Below, piece by piece: positions 55,298 to 64,000 of a DNA stretch of 64,000 bases. Source of the stretch: Colocasia esculenta. Its lineage: Eukaryota > Streptophyta > Magnoliopsida > Alismatales > Araceae. Position 1 is the stretch's first letter, and each line of letters starts with the position of its first letter. The stretch covers positions 97,196,948 through 97,260,947 of the forward strand of contig CM024755.1 in the NCBI GenBank assembly GCA_014218235.1, given 5' to 3'. Below the pieces are notes generated by a model. The model was not told the origin of the DNA, searched no databases, and saw only the letters and a list, made by a program, of their open reading frames with translations. Position numbers and translations under genes: made by a program.

Positions 55298-57130
55298 TGT
55301 TAGTTGATGGTTTAAATTACAATTTGTTGAGCATTAGCCAACTATGTGACAAAGGTCACAAAGTTGTGTTTGAATCTGATTTTTGCAAGATAATTGACTC
55401 ATCAACTGATAAAATAAAATTCTTTGAAAAGAGGGAAAACGATGTCTACATGGTCAACCTTGATAAAAACTTTTCTGAAAATATTTGTCTTGTTGCAAAT
55501 AAGAATGAAATTGCATGGACTTGGCACAAAAGACTTGGTCAGGCAAGTTTCAGAACAATAAATAAACTGTAAGGCTGAATTTGGTTAAAGGTCTTCCTGA
55601 ATCCTTTTCTAATGTAGAAAATCAAGTTTGTGGGATTTGTACCCAAGGAAAACAAACCAGAAAATCTTTCAAAACCTTCAATGAGGTACTCACATCTAAG
55701 CCACTAGAATTACTTTGACCTCTTTGGCCCAACAAGAATTCTAAGTCTTAGTGGCAAAAGATATGGGTTTGTCATTATTGATGATTTTACTAGATTTACA
55801 TGGGTTATCTTTCTGTCCCACAAAAGTGATGCTTGCCTTGAGTTCAGGAATTTATGTACCATTATCTTAACAAGTTTTCCATATAAAATCAAAAACATTT
55901 TGACTGATTATGGGGGTGAGTTTGAAAATAAATCTTTTTCTGATTTATGTGCTGAACTTCACATATTTCACAAGTTTTCTTCACCAAGAACTCCAGAACA
56001 AAATGGAGTTGTGGAAAGAAAGAATAGAACTTTTGTGGAAATGGCTAGATCCATGCTCTTAGAAAGCAATTTGCCCAAATCCTTCTGGGCTAAGGCTGTG
56101 AATACAGCAAATCACATTCTCAATAGATTATTGGTCAGACCAAAAATCAGAAAAACCCCTTATGAGTTGTTGAAAAACAAAAAGCCAACCTTGTCTTATT
56201 TCAAAATCTTTGGGTGTAAATGTTTTGTGCATAACAACAACAAGGAAAATCTTGACAAGTTTGATGCTAAAAGTCAGGAAGCCATCTTTCTTGGCTATTC
56301 TGAAGTGTTAAGAGCTTTTAGAGTTTACTCTCTCAAGAACAAAACTGTTGAAGAGTCTCCACATGTTATTTTTGATGAAAATTCCTTTTTAACTCATGGT
56401 TCTAAATCTTGCAGGGACAATCAAGATAATGAAGAGGATGATTTCATTATGGATTCTTCACCAACTGTTGAGGAAAATGAAGACTTTGGTCAGAATTTGA
56501 ACATTCATTCACCTACTCCTAGTGGATCAGGTAATGTTGTTCCAGACTTAAGTGTATCTCAACAGGTAACTTCTGAACATAGATTTTTGAGAGATCACCC
56601 ACTAGAAAATGTTGTTGGCAATGTCCATGATAGGGTAAGAACTAGATCATCATTCCTGAATGCAATTCATGAAGACCCACTAGCACTAATTTCCCAAGTT
56701 GAACCAAAATCAATTGATGAAGCTCTAATGAGTTCTGATTGGATCAATGCAATGCATGATGAACTTCATCAATTTGAAAGAAATCAATTATGGGAATTAG
56801 TACCTAGACCTAGTGACCAATCAGTCATTGGCACTAGATGGGTTTTCAGAAATAAATTGAATAAGAATGGTCAAGTCATAAGGAATAAAGCTAGGCTAGT
56901 TGCAAAGGGGTACAACCAAGAATTTGTAATTGATTTTGAAGAGTCATATGCCCCTGTAGCCAGGCTAGAAGCTGTAAAAAATTTTCTTGCTTTTGCATCT
57001 TCACTGAAATTTAAAGTTTATCAAATGGATGTCAAAAGTGCCTTTTTGAATGGCTATATAAAAGAAAATATTTTTGTTGAACAACCTCCGGGCTTTGAAA
57101 ATGAAAAATATCTGATCATGTTTTTAAGCT
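55298..57130 (+). pseudogene. pol: Copia-2 pol part 1: GAG-pre-integrase, integrase, start of reverse transcriptase
   Basis: 55298-55572 holds the GAG-pre-integrase segment (NLLSISQLCDKGH, WTWHKRLGQASF). Stops and shifts follow between 55570 and 55900, covering the zinc domain and the first catalytic Asp (VIIDDFTRFTWV). From 55900, a 428-residue frame gives the second Asp (TDYGGEF, residue 3) and the Glu 36 residues later (residue 39, in NGVVERKNRTF), then the integrase C-terminus (FKIFGCKCFV), a variable linker and reverse transcriptase (TRWVFRNKLN, ARLVAKGYNQ, YQMDVKSAFLNG). A frameshift near 57110 ends it. Confidence 0.9.
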
Positions 57131-58231
57131 TCATAAGGCTCTTTATGGCCTTAAACAAGCTCCAAGAGCTTGGTATGACCGTTTGAGTTCTTTTCTGCTT
57201 GAAAAAGGATATTCTAGAGGTAATCTTGATCAAACCCTGTTCACAAAAACTGTCAATAAACAAATAATTGCAGTCCAAATTTATGTTGATGACATAATAT
57301 TTGGATCAACCAATAAGAGCCTGTGCACTGAATTTGCAAACCAAATGAAAATGAATTTGAAATGAGTTTAATGGGAGACTTACAATTTTTCTTGGGATTG
57401 CAGATTAACCAAACCAGTGAGGGTATCTTCATAAGTCAAACCAAATATGTCAAAGAACTTCTGAAAAGGTTTGACTTCCAGAACCTCAAGCATTCAAGCA
57501 CACGCATTGCAATTAATGCTAAACTAGAAGAAGACTCACTTGGTAAGTCAGTAGACCCAAAGACATACAGAGGTATGATTGGTTCCCTACTCTATCTCAC
57601 CACTTCTAGACCTGACATTCAGTTCAGTGTGTGCTTGTGTGCTAGATTTCAAGCTAATCCAAAAGAAAGTCACATGTTAGCTGTTAAAAGAATCTTTAAA
57701 TATCTTGTTGGAACATGTGATCTTGGAATTTAGTATTCTGCTGGTTTTAAGTTAGATTTGATTGCCTATTGTGATGCTGATTATGTTGGGTGTAAACTTG
57801 ATAGAAAAAGCACAAGTGGCTTGTGTTTGTACTTAGGTGGATGCCTAATCTCTTGGGCTTCTAAAAAGCAACACTCAGTTGCTTTATCAACTGCAGAGGC
57901 TGAGTATGTTGCAGCTGGTAGATGTGGCACTCAAATTCTTTGGGTGAAACATCAACTTCTTGATTACAACCAAGAGTTAGGTTGTGTTCCCATTCTTTGT
58001 GACAACACAAGTGCCATAAATATGTCTAAAAATCCAATTCAACATTCTAGAACAAAACACATTGAAATTATGCATCATTTCTTGAGAGATGGGGTAGCAA
58101 AGAAATCTTTTGAACTCCTATTTATTGAAACTGAAAAACAAATTGCTGATATCTTCACCAAACCTCTTCCTGACAGTAGATTTTCATCCTTGAGAAGAGA
58201 GCTTGGTCTTTGCAAATATCCATCTTCTTGA
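57120..58231 (+). pseudogene. pol: Copia-2 pol part 2: reverse transcriptase and RNase H
   Basis: Continues pol in other frames: FKLHKALYGLKQAPRAWYD, YVDDIIFGSTNKS with the catalytic Asp pair (near 57285), then from 57362 FLGLQINQ and SLLYLTTSRPDIQF. A TAG at 57731 splits this from RNase H (57758-58231) with AYCDADYVGC, STSGLCLYLGG, ALSTAEAEYVAA, LCDNTSAI and ADIFTKPL. The protein ends at 58229-58231. The one-base overlap at 57362 is a frameshift. Confidence 0.92.
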
Positions 58232-59630
58232 TCTCTCTCATTGGGTTGAGTGTTTAGGCATGTTCTGAGGGGGAGTCATTGTTTCATCATTCTTCTTTGC
58301 TTCCTTGATTCATGTTGTTCACATCTCTCTCAAACCAATTTTCAGTTCTTTTTGTCAAATAAATTCTTCAATCTCACATTATGTTAAAATTCTTGGTATA
58401 TCAAATGGTGATTTGAAGAAGGACAAGTTCTGCTTGTCTGGACACTTTCACTATGCGAGAGCATATGTCTCCGCCAAGTATCAAGAATCAAATATGCAAT
58501 TGTTGATGGGGAGTCTTTATTCTTCAAAAAGAATCTTTTCAATTTTTCACAAATCTTGCATATCTTTATCTTGATGAAAATTTGCTGGAATCATCATCTC
58601 AGGGGGAGCTAGAGAATTCACAAATCATTCTTTTTGCAAAATTCAACTTCTTCTTAAATTACAACAACTCTCTTGCATGATGTCCTCATTGAGTTGTCTA
58701 GAACCTCAAAATGATTCTTCGTGTGATCTAGTACATTTTTTATAGTCAACCTCAACTATACTCTTCAAGACTACAGAAATTCAAATCTCTTTCAAAGACT
58801 GAAGGATAATGTGTGCCTTGAAGTTAAACATCTTTTTTTGCAACTGATGTGGGATATAAATGTTTTCATTTTATAAAATTCTCCTTACAATTACCATTCA
58901 ACAGAGCAATGGCACAAATGCTGAGAAACTACAAACCTTCACAATGAATGAAGTGCCATGTATGTCATGAGGTATTATTGTTATCTCTGTTCAAAGGGGT
59001 TCAAAAATCAAACAATAAAAACAAAAAATGCTCTATACATTTTGATGACGACTGAGTAACTGGAAATATTGGCGTCTGATAAACGTATATTTTTCATGTC
59101 AAAAGGTTATCATTTACTCCTTGAAACTTGATAATGGGTAAATCTCTAGTATCCAGGGACTATGGTGTGTAAAAAGTATTAGTTCTTGAGTGAACAAGAT
59201 TTACTACATTTGATAGTTTGTTTAAAAAAATTTAAAAAAAAAATTGTGTTTGTCCAAGGAGATTTGTTTAAAAGAATCATCCCTATCTTTCATCTGTTTG
59301 CTTTAAAGCTGTTTATTTTCATCACACTTGATCTCAATCTAAAAGGCATTTTTATTTCTTTGGATTTGGAGAATATGGTAGTTTGTCATTGATTGTTGAA
59401 TGTATTATATCCCTCAAACCATCATTTTAATGGCTCAAGTCATTTAATGAATATATCATGTAAGTTGTTGCGTAAAACCTGAAGTTTGCTGAATTTTTGT
59501 AACAATTTGAAAAATGAATTCTTTGGTGTCTTCAAAATCCTTGAAAAGTTAATTCCATTCATATTTCATCATATTAAAGATTTCCCGAAATTCACAAAAT
59601 TTTCCCATGCTCGAATTTACAAAATTCTTC
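58232..59630 (+). other. Copia-2 non-coding region between pol and extra gene
   Basis: 1.4 kb, AT-rich, no convincing protein. Contains polypurine-like tracts GAGGGGGAG at 58268 and CAGGGGGAGC at 58602, one structured repeat (58389-58488) and a GACTGAGTAAC unit at 59050 like those at 35944 and 36043. Confidence 0.6.
58389..58488 (+). ncRNA. Structured repeat copy 5 (in Copia-2)
   Basis: Same fold as the four Copia-1 copies: P1 11 bp ATTCTTGGTAT/GTATCAAGAAT; P2 ATGGTGA/TCACTAT; P3 GACAAG/CTTGTC; P4 GAGA/TCTC. It begins ~160 nt after the pol stop. Confidence 0.65.
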
Positions 59631-59635
59631 AGGCC

Positions 59636-59712
59636 AGGTCGACACCACCTCCATCTAGTGTCGACGCAGTCTAAGCCCGTGTCGACACACTCCCTGTCCA
59701 GTGTCGACACAC
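59636..59712. promoter_or_regulatory. TGTCGACA cluster upstream of the extra gene
   Basis: Four copies of (TG)TCGAC(AC) in 77 bp: CAGGTCGACACC, GTGTCGACGC, GTGTCGACACAC, GTGTCGACACAC. They are followed by TATTATACCC (59773) and TTTTTTATACCCC (59791) and a CT-rich leader. The arrangement mirrors the LTR promoter. Internal promoter inferred. Confidence 0.5.
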
Positions 59713-61788
59713 AGGCCTTTCTGGGCGATTCTAGCCATTGGCGCCGGTTTGGGGTTTCTTATTCCTGCGGTTTATTATACCCTAAAACCCTTTTTTATAC
59801 CCCAGGTCGACCCCATGGCCGCCATCTCTCTTTGAAAACGACAAGAATCTTCATCTCCTTCCCTCCTCCCACCCATCACTGTCTCCATTCTCTTTTCCAC
59901 ATCCATTCCATCCCCTGTTCTTCCTCATTCTTCTGCAACCATGGCTCTCAAGCAAGTGCCCCGCCGTGGTGCCAGGTCTAGGGCAAACGCCAGACCCATT
60001 GCCGTGGAAGAACCACCCTCAGAGAGGAGAAGCAAGCGTCGGCATGACCCTGCTCCACAGCCAGGAGGATCATCTACATCTCCTACTCCATCGAAGAGAG
60101 GTAGGACATCCTCTTCCAGTAGAGGCCCTTCCCACAGACGATCTGCTCACCCTAGAAGGAAAATTCTGGCATCTACTCCTGAGCCCTCTGAGGAATCCTC
60201 CTCTAATTCATCTGGATCTTCCAAGCCTTGTGCGGCCACTCCATCCAAGCTTGCTAGCAAAGGAAAGTCTATCCTCAAACCTAGGGCCATTGACCTAGCG
60301 GATAATGACCTAGCAGCTGCATTCCCTGAAGTCCTTCAATTCTTCCGATTTCAGACTTGGTTGCCCTTCATTTCCGAGTTCAACACTTTTTACCCCCGTT
60401 TAGTTCAAGAATTCTATCTGAACCTAGAATGCACAGATGAAGGTTACAAGTCAGAGGTCAAAGGTGTTCTGATTGACTTGCCTACTAAGTTAGCTGCCAC
60501 CTTGTTCAGAGTCCCAGATGAGGGTGAAAGTTACCATGATTTTGAGTTTGATCTGTATGAGGCCTATTCTACGCTTACTGGACTCCCAGCTGATGAGTCA
60601 GAACCCAAGCAGACCTTTGTCACTAAGTTCAACACCAATACCTTCCCTCCTGCATTGAAATTGGTGCATCACATCCTCACCACAATCATCACACCCCAAG
60701 GTGGTGGACAGGATAGACTCACTGACATACAGAGATTTGTCATTTACTGCATGAAGAAAGAGATCAAGATTAACTTGCATGTCATCATGTACCAAATCAT
60801 GTCAGAAACCACAAGGAAGGATCTCCACAGATCTCTACCTTATGCTGCTCATCTCACACCAGTATTTGCACATTTTGGAGTGTCATTTGAGAATGAGCAA
60901 GCCCAATCCATTCCCAAGGCAAATATCTACAATTTGAAGCACATTCAGAAATTCATGGGATTTAGACTGGAAGGTGATCAAGTAAGAAGAGGACCAGTTG
61001 TAGTTGATGCACCAGTGGCTCCAGAGGTTGTACCCCCTCCTGAGGTACCTCAATCTCCTACACATGAGGACCAGCCTCCTGTTGTGGATGAAACACCCAT
61101 ACCTCAGGATGCTCCTCACACACCTCCCTTTCAAGTCTCTTCACCACATCTCCCTGATGTGGAAATCCCTTCCTTCACTCCACAAGCCCAAGCCTCTACT
61201 TCTACTGGTGGACCTTCTGTTCCACCAGAACTATATTCCTTTTTGACTGAGAAATTTGATACCATCAATTCTTACATCCAACAAATGTCAGAGAGCGTTG
61301 ACTTGAAGATACAGAGGTTGGAAAATTCTATGAATGCTTAGTTCATCAAGCAGAAAGAAGCATCAGATCATGCAACTCAAAGGTTCAACAGACTCATTGG
61401 CACTTTGGCTGATGCATCTATTGAACTCAAGGAGCATCAAGAAACATTGGAAAAGGTCCTTGAGGGAATTTTAGCAAATTCTCAAACCAACCTATTCAAC
61501 AGCCAGGAAGCAGTGTCTCAGCACACATAGACAATGAGATGTCTATTCTAAAGAAAGAGCTCAGCCATATTAACAAACATGGAATTGCCAGTTCTTCTTC
61601 TGGTTCACAGCCTATCTCAGCTGAGTTGTCTGCATTTCAGTTAAATATGTATGAAAACAGTCAAAGGTTGGAAGTGTTGCTACACACAAGGCTATCCACA
61701 ATGCAAACTCAACTCAGATCCAATCTTGTAGCAATGGAGTCAAGGCTGAAGATAATCGAATCACTCCTTCTTCCCATTCCTTCTCCTC

Positions 61789-62358
61789 TGTTGGGACGGA
61801 ACAGCACTCAGGTCAGCGACAACTCTCTCACACTACCCACTCGTAGATTCCAGAGAGAGATAGAAGGAGGTAGGAAGAAGAATACAAGAACACCAGATTT
61901 TACGTGGTTCGGAGGCAAGAAGCCTTCCTACGTCCACGGCCACAGCAGCTTTCAATACTTCTTCTCCAAGAAAAAGACATACACTGTGTCACATACAAAG
62001 AGGACAAGACCCCCTTTATATACTAGGAAGAAAGGGCGCCACAATCGAGTCACATAAGGGCAAAAGGGTCCTGACTCTGAATCGCCTCAGAACGACATTC
62101 GACTGCATAAGTCGAATCCTCCATATTTGACATTCGACTACATGAGTCGAATCCTTCATGCTGACATTCGACTGCATGAGTCGAATCCTTCATGCTGACA
62201 TTCGACTGCATGAGTCGAATCATTCACATCTGACATTCGACTACGTGAGTCGAATCATTCAATCGACTGCTTCATTTCTGACTTCGGCTGTGGCAGTCGA
62301 ACCGCGACCTGACCCCTTATGGAGATATGCTTCAGAGTTCGGGCTCCACATTCTAACA
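61789..62358 (-). repeat. Copia-3 3' LTR
   Basis: The 570-bp LTR has minus-strand ends TGTTAGAATG and CCGTCCCAACA. On the minus strand a TATATAAA box is at 62012-62019. A polypurine tract (CCAAGTGGGAGAT on minus) lies just outside at 62359-62371. Confidence 0.9.
62097..62255. repeat. Five tandem palindromes in Copia-3 LTR
   Basis: Units at 62097, 62132, 62166, 62200 and 62234, period 34-35 bp. Each has the perfect inverted repeat ATTCGACT-5 nt-AGTCGAAT with loops gcata, acatg, gcatg, gcatg, acgtg. They lie upstream of the TATA box on the minus strand, i.e. in U3. Confidence 0.9.
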
Positions 62359-62450
62359 ATCTCCCACTTGGAGTCAGAACTCCAAACAATATCAGGCACC
62401 TCCTCCTCGAAGTAGCAAACGAGCAGCTGGCTGTGGCATCCCTCCATCTA

Positions 62451-62960
62451 TCATTCATGGAGATCAACTGAAGCTTGACATAGCTTCAGTTTGTCTCTTG
62501 TGACCACCTTGGTTAACATGTCTGCAGGATTTTCTGACCCTCTTATCTTTTCAAGCAAAAGTGTACCATCTTCAATCAACCCACGGATAAAGTGATACTT
62601 CAGCTGTATATGCTTTGTCCTTGCATGGAAGACAGGGTTCTTGGCAAGATGAATGGCACTTTGACTGTCACAAAACAGCACACTATTGTTTTGTTTCTTG
62701 CCCAACTCCTTCAGAAAACTTTTCAGCCACACCATCTCTTTGCTGGCTTCGGAGACAGCAACATACTCTGCTTCTGTGGTTGAAAGAGCAACAACTTTCT
62801 GAAGTTGTGAAACCCAGCTCACTGCAGTCCCACCCAAGGTGTACACATAACCAGTGGTGCTTCTCCTTGTGTCCAGATCACCACCAAGATCTGCATCAAC
62901 AAAACCTTGCAAGATAACATCACCTTTCCTGAAACAAAGACATTTATCTGAAGTGCCTCT
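62451..62960 (-). pseudogene. Copia-3 RNase H (C-terminal pol)
   Basis: The minus-strand frame holds GFVDADLGGDLDTRRSTTGYV, TAVSWVSQLQKVVALSTTEAEY, LFCDSQSAIHLAKNPVFHAR and ADMLTKVVTRDKL, the Ty1/copia RNase H with its catalytic Asp/Glu/Asp residues visible, ending near 62451. The open frame reads without interruption into the LTR fragment on its N-terminal side, a product of the deletion. Confidence 0.9.
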
Positions 62961-63021
62961 CGAACCGCGACCTGACCCCTTATGGAGATATGCTTCAGAG
63001 TTCGGGCTCCACATTCTAACA
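62961..63021 (-). repeat. Copia-3 5' LTR, first ~61 bp only
   Basis: Nearly identical to 62298-62358 (CGAACCGCGACCTGACCCC...ATTCTAACA). The remainder was removed by the internal deletion. Confidence 0.9.
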
Positions 63022-63037
63022 TCCTCCACCTGCTTAA

Positions 63038-63504
63038 TGTACTTTTTCTTTTGATGATGTCAAAGGGGGAGAAGAAAGAAAGAAAAGAAAGAAAAACTTT
63101 TGGAATGTATTTGAATGCTTGTAATGAACATCTTTGTTAATGAAAAGTAATACTTGTTTTGTTGAATGAAAAGAAACACACTTGTCTTGAATGTGATTGA
63201 AAATCTTTGGAATGAATGTTAATGAATGTCAATGAATGGATGATTGTCAAGCTGCTTGGCCATTAATGAAAAGACTTCATCATCAGTAACATTGTGCCTC
63301 TTGAATGTGCAAAATGTCAAATGTTGCTAAAGTATGTTCAATGGCTTTTGATAATTGTGAATAAAAGTGATTGAAACATGGTTCATTGTCATTCAGTGTG
63401 TTTGAAGTTGAATGTTGAGTAAACAAATGGCTTAAAATCACATTTCATTGAAATTTCAAATTTTCATGTGGACTTAATGTTGCCATTATCAAAAAGGGGG
63501 AGAT
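63038..63504 (+). other. Copia-2 3' untranslated region and polypurine tract
   Basis: AT-rich, rich in AATGAATG-type text, no gene. A polypurine-like AAAGGGGGAGAAG is at 63062, and the functional tract AAAAAGGGGGAGAT is at 63491-63504, directly before the LTR. Confidence 0.8.
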
Positions 63505-64000
63505 TGTTGGGTTGAGTGTGAGTTTAATATATTTCCCCTCAGAATTTTGATGATGACAAGTTGTGATTTTAATGCACAAATAAGTGGAACATGTTAAATA
63601 CATCACACATGTAATAACAATATTCAAAAAGTATGTTTCCAAACACATTTATCATTTATATTCATGATAACACATTGGACTAATGATTTATGTGTTTATT
63701 TCTCAGGGACATACAATTCTTGCAAGGGTAGTGTCGACACACCCCCTACTGGTGTCGATACAATGCTTCAAATCCAAGGCAAAATGATGAAGAAACGGTC
63801 AAGTGGTGTCGACACAGGATCAAGTAGTGTCGACACTAGATTCAGCTCCCAAAAGGCCTGTTTGCCAATTCTGTACAGTGTGTCGACACAGCCTGAAGTA
63901 GTGTCGACACTAGAGGCCCTTCCTAGAGAACCTTTTGTGCTAGTTTGGGACAGTGTGTCGACACACCCAATGGGCAGGTCGACACACTCCGAAAACTTTT
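63505..64000 (+). repeat. Copia-2 3' LTR (first 496 bp)
   Basis: Matches 52331-52826 with roughly 20 differences by eye, including the TGTCGACA cluster at 63732-63990. Continues beyond the window. Confidence 0.95.

Larger units (their letters stand above)
61789..63021 (-). mobile_element. Copia-3: internally deleted copia in the extra gene
   Basis: TCCTC flanks the insertion (61784-61788, 63022-63026). On the minus strand it reads: first ~61 bp of a 5' LTR, RNase H coding sequence, polypurine tract, complete 570-bp 3' LTR. Everything from inside the 5' LTR to the middle of pol is deleted. The RNase H sequence is copia but not of the SIRE type; Tork-like is a guess. Confidence 0.9.
59941..63037 (+). 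pseudogene. Copia-2 additional 3' gene (plant-transposon protein with C-terminal coiled coil), split by Copia-3
   Basis: ATG 59941 opens a 466-residue frame in sense with pol. Residues 1-~115 are basic and Ser/Pro-rich (possible nuclear targeting). ~120-345 form a folded domain (WLPFISEFNTFYPRLVQEFY, KGVLIDLPTKLAATLFRVPD, LKLVHHILTTII) resembling a family I recall as a 'putative plant transposon protein' near plant LTR elements. ~350-430 are Pro-rich, and then a coiled coil begins. An in-frame TAG at 61339 interrupts it; the coiled coil reads on to ~61530, shifts frame and continues from 61539 to 61788, where Copia-3 is inserted. Sequence after Copia-3 supplies a stop (TAA 63035-63037). No signal peptide or membrane segment is evident, so an envelope role is not supported. 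Confidence 0.7.
52331..64000 (+). mobile_element. Copia-2: SIRE/Maximus-type copia with extra 3' gene, 3' LTR cut by window end
   Basis: 5' LTR 52331-53906, iMet primer site, gag, GAG-pre-integrase, integrase, reverse transcriptase, RNase H, a long non-coding stretch, an additional gene, polypurine tract and the first 496 bp of the 3' LTR. Integrase before reverse transcriptase defines Ty1/copia; YVDDIIFGSTN, the long 3' region and the extra gene fit SIRE/Maximus. GAAAT (52326-52330) should be the left target-site copy; the right one is outside. LTR halves differ by ~4% by eye. Confidence 0.92.

Noticed and set aside
59941..61341. Host gene inserted between elements
   Set aside because: Sits inside Copia-2 between pol and polypurine tract, same strand, with a domain typical of plant retroelements; better explained as the element's own extra gene.
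62097..62255. CRISPR array (regular ~34-bp repeats)
   Set aside because: Eukaryotic context, units are palindromes with near-identical spacers, inside a copia LTR.

Overview
The window is nuclear DNA from a flowering plant, probably a eudicot. I see no intact host gene, rRNA or tRNA gene. Almost all of it is transposable elements inserted into one another, the texture of pericentromeric or other repeat-rich heterochromatin. The evidence is long terminal repeats (LTRs) with tRNA-iMet primer sites (TGGTATCAGAGC), Ty3/gypsy and Ty1/copia polyproteins of plant lineages, a plant CACTA (En/Spm) transposon with tnp2 and Transposase_24 genes, a plant LINE fragment and a plant MITE. The species cannot be named from the sequence.

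Layout. (1) 1-10499: Gypsy-1, a young Tekay/Del-type chromovirus on the + strand, its 5' LTR cut by the window edge. It sits in (2) 10500-13505, the start of an older minus-strand gypsy of Tat/Ogre type (LTR, Arg-type primer site, one unknown reading frame). (3) 13506-14130: the 3' end of a LINE. (4) 14131-19964: an old minus-strand gypsy (Gypsy-3) whose gag is split by a 2.6 kb solo LTR with target duplication CTTTT, and whose primer-site/LTR junction is tandemly triplicated. (5) 19965-21116 and 38287-41107: relic LTR-like DNA, a hAT-like MITE and AT-rich repeats. (6) 21117-38281: Copia-1, a SIRE/Maximus-type copia (duplication AATAT) that lost its pol gene. Inside it lies Gypsy-2 (26988-35871, minus strand, duplication TTCCT). 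(7) 41108-52330: the left part of a CACTA transposon with sub-terminal repeats, a possible captured gene fragment, tnp2 transposase, a DUF4216-type exon, a second multi-exon gene and nine copies of a 179-bp satellite. (8) 52331 to the window end: Copia-2, a SIRE/Maximus copia inserted in that satellite. It has gag, pol and an extra 3' gene, and the extra gene is itself hit by Copia-3 (61789-63021, duplication TCCTC).

Order of events, from nesting and LTR divergence by eye: the Gypsy-3, LINE, Tat-type and CACTA elements are oldest. Copia-1 and Copia-2 come next (LTRs several percent apart), then Gypsy-2 and Copia-3 inside them. Gypsy-1 is most recent (about 12 substitutions over 2.1 kb of LTR). 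Every coding region carries stops, frameshifts or deletions, so nothing here looks autonomous now.

The most interesting signals are non-coding. A ~100-nt repeat occurs four times in Copia-1 and once in Copia-2, always in the sense strand. It folds into the same four-stem RNA with compensating base changes in every stem. The leader part of both copia LTRs carries an array of short hairpins, also with compensating changes. The promoter part of both copia LTRs carries clustered TGTCGACA palindromes, and a second cluster stands just upstream of Copia-2's extra gene, suggesting an internal promoter for that gene.
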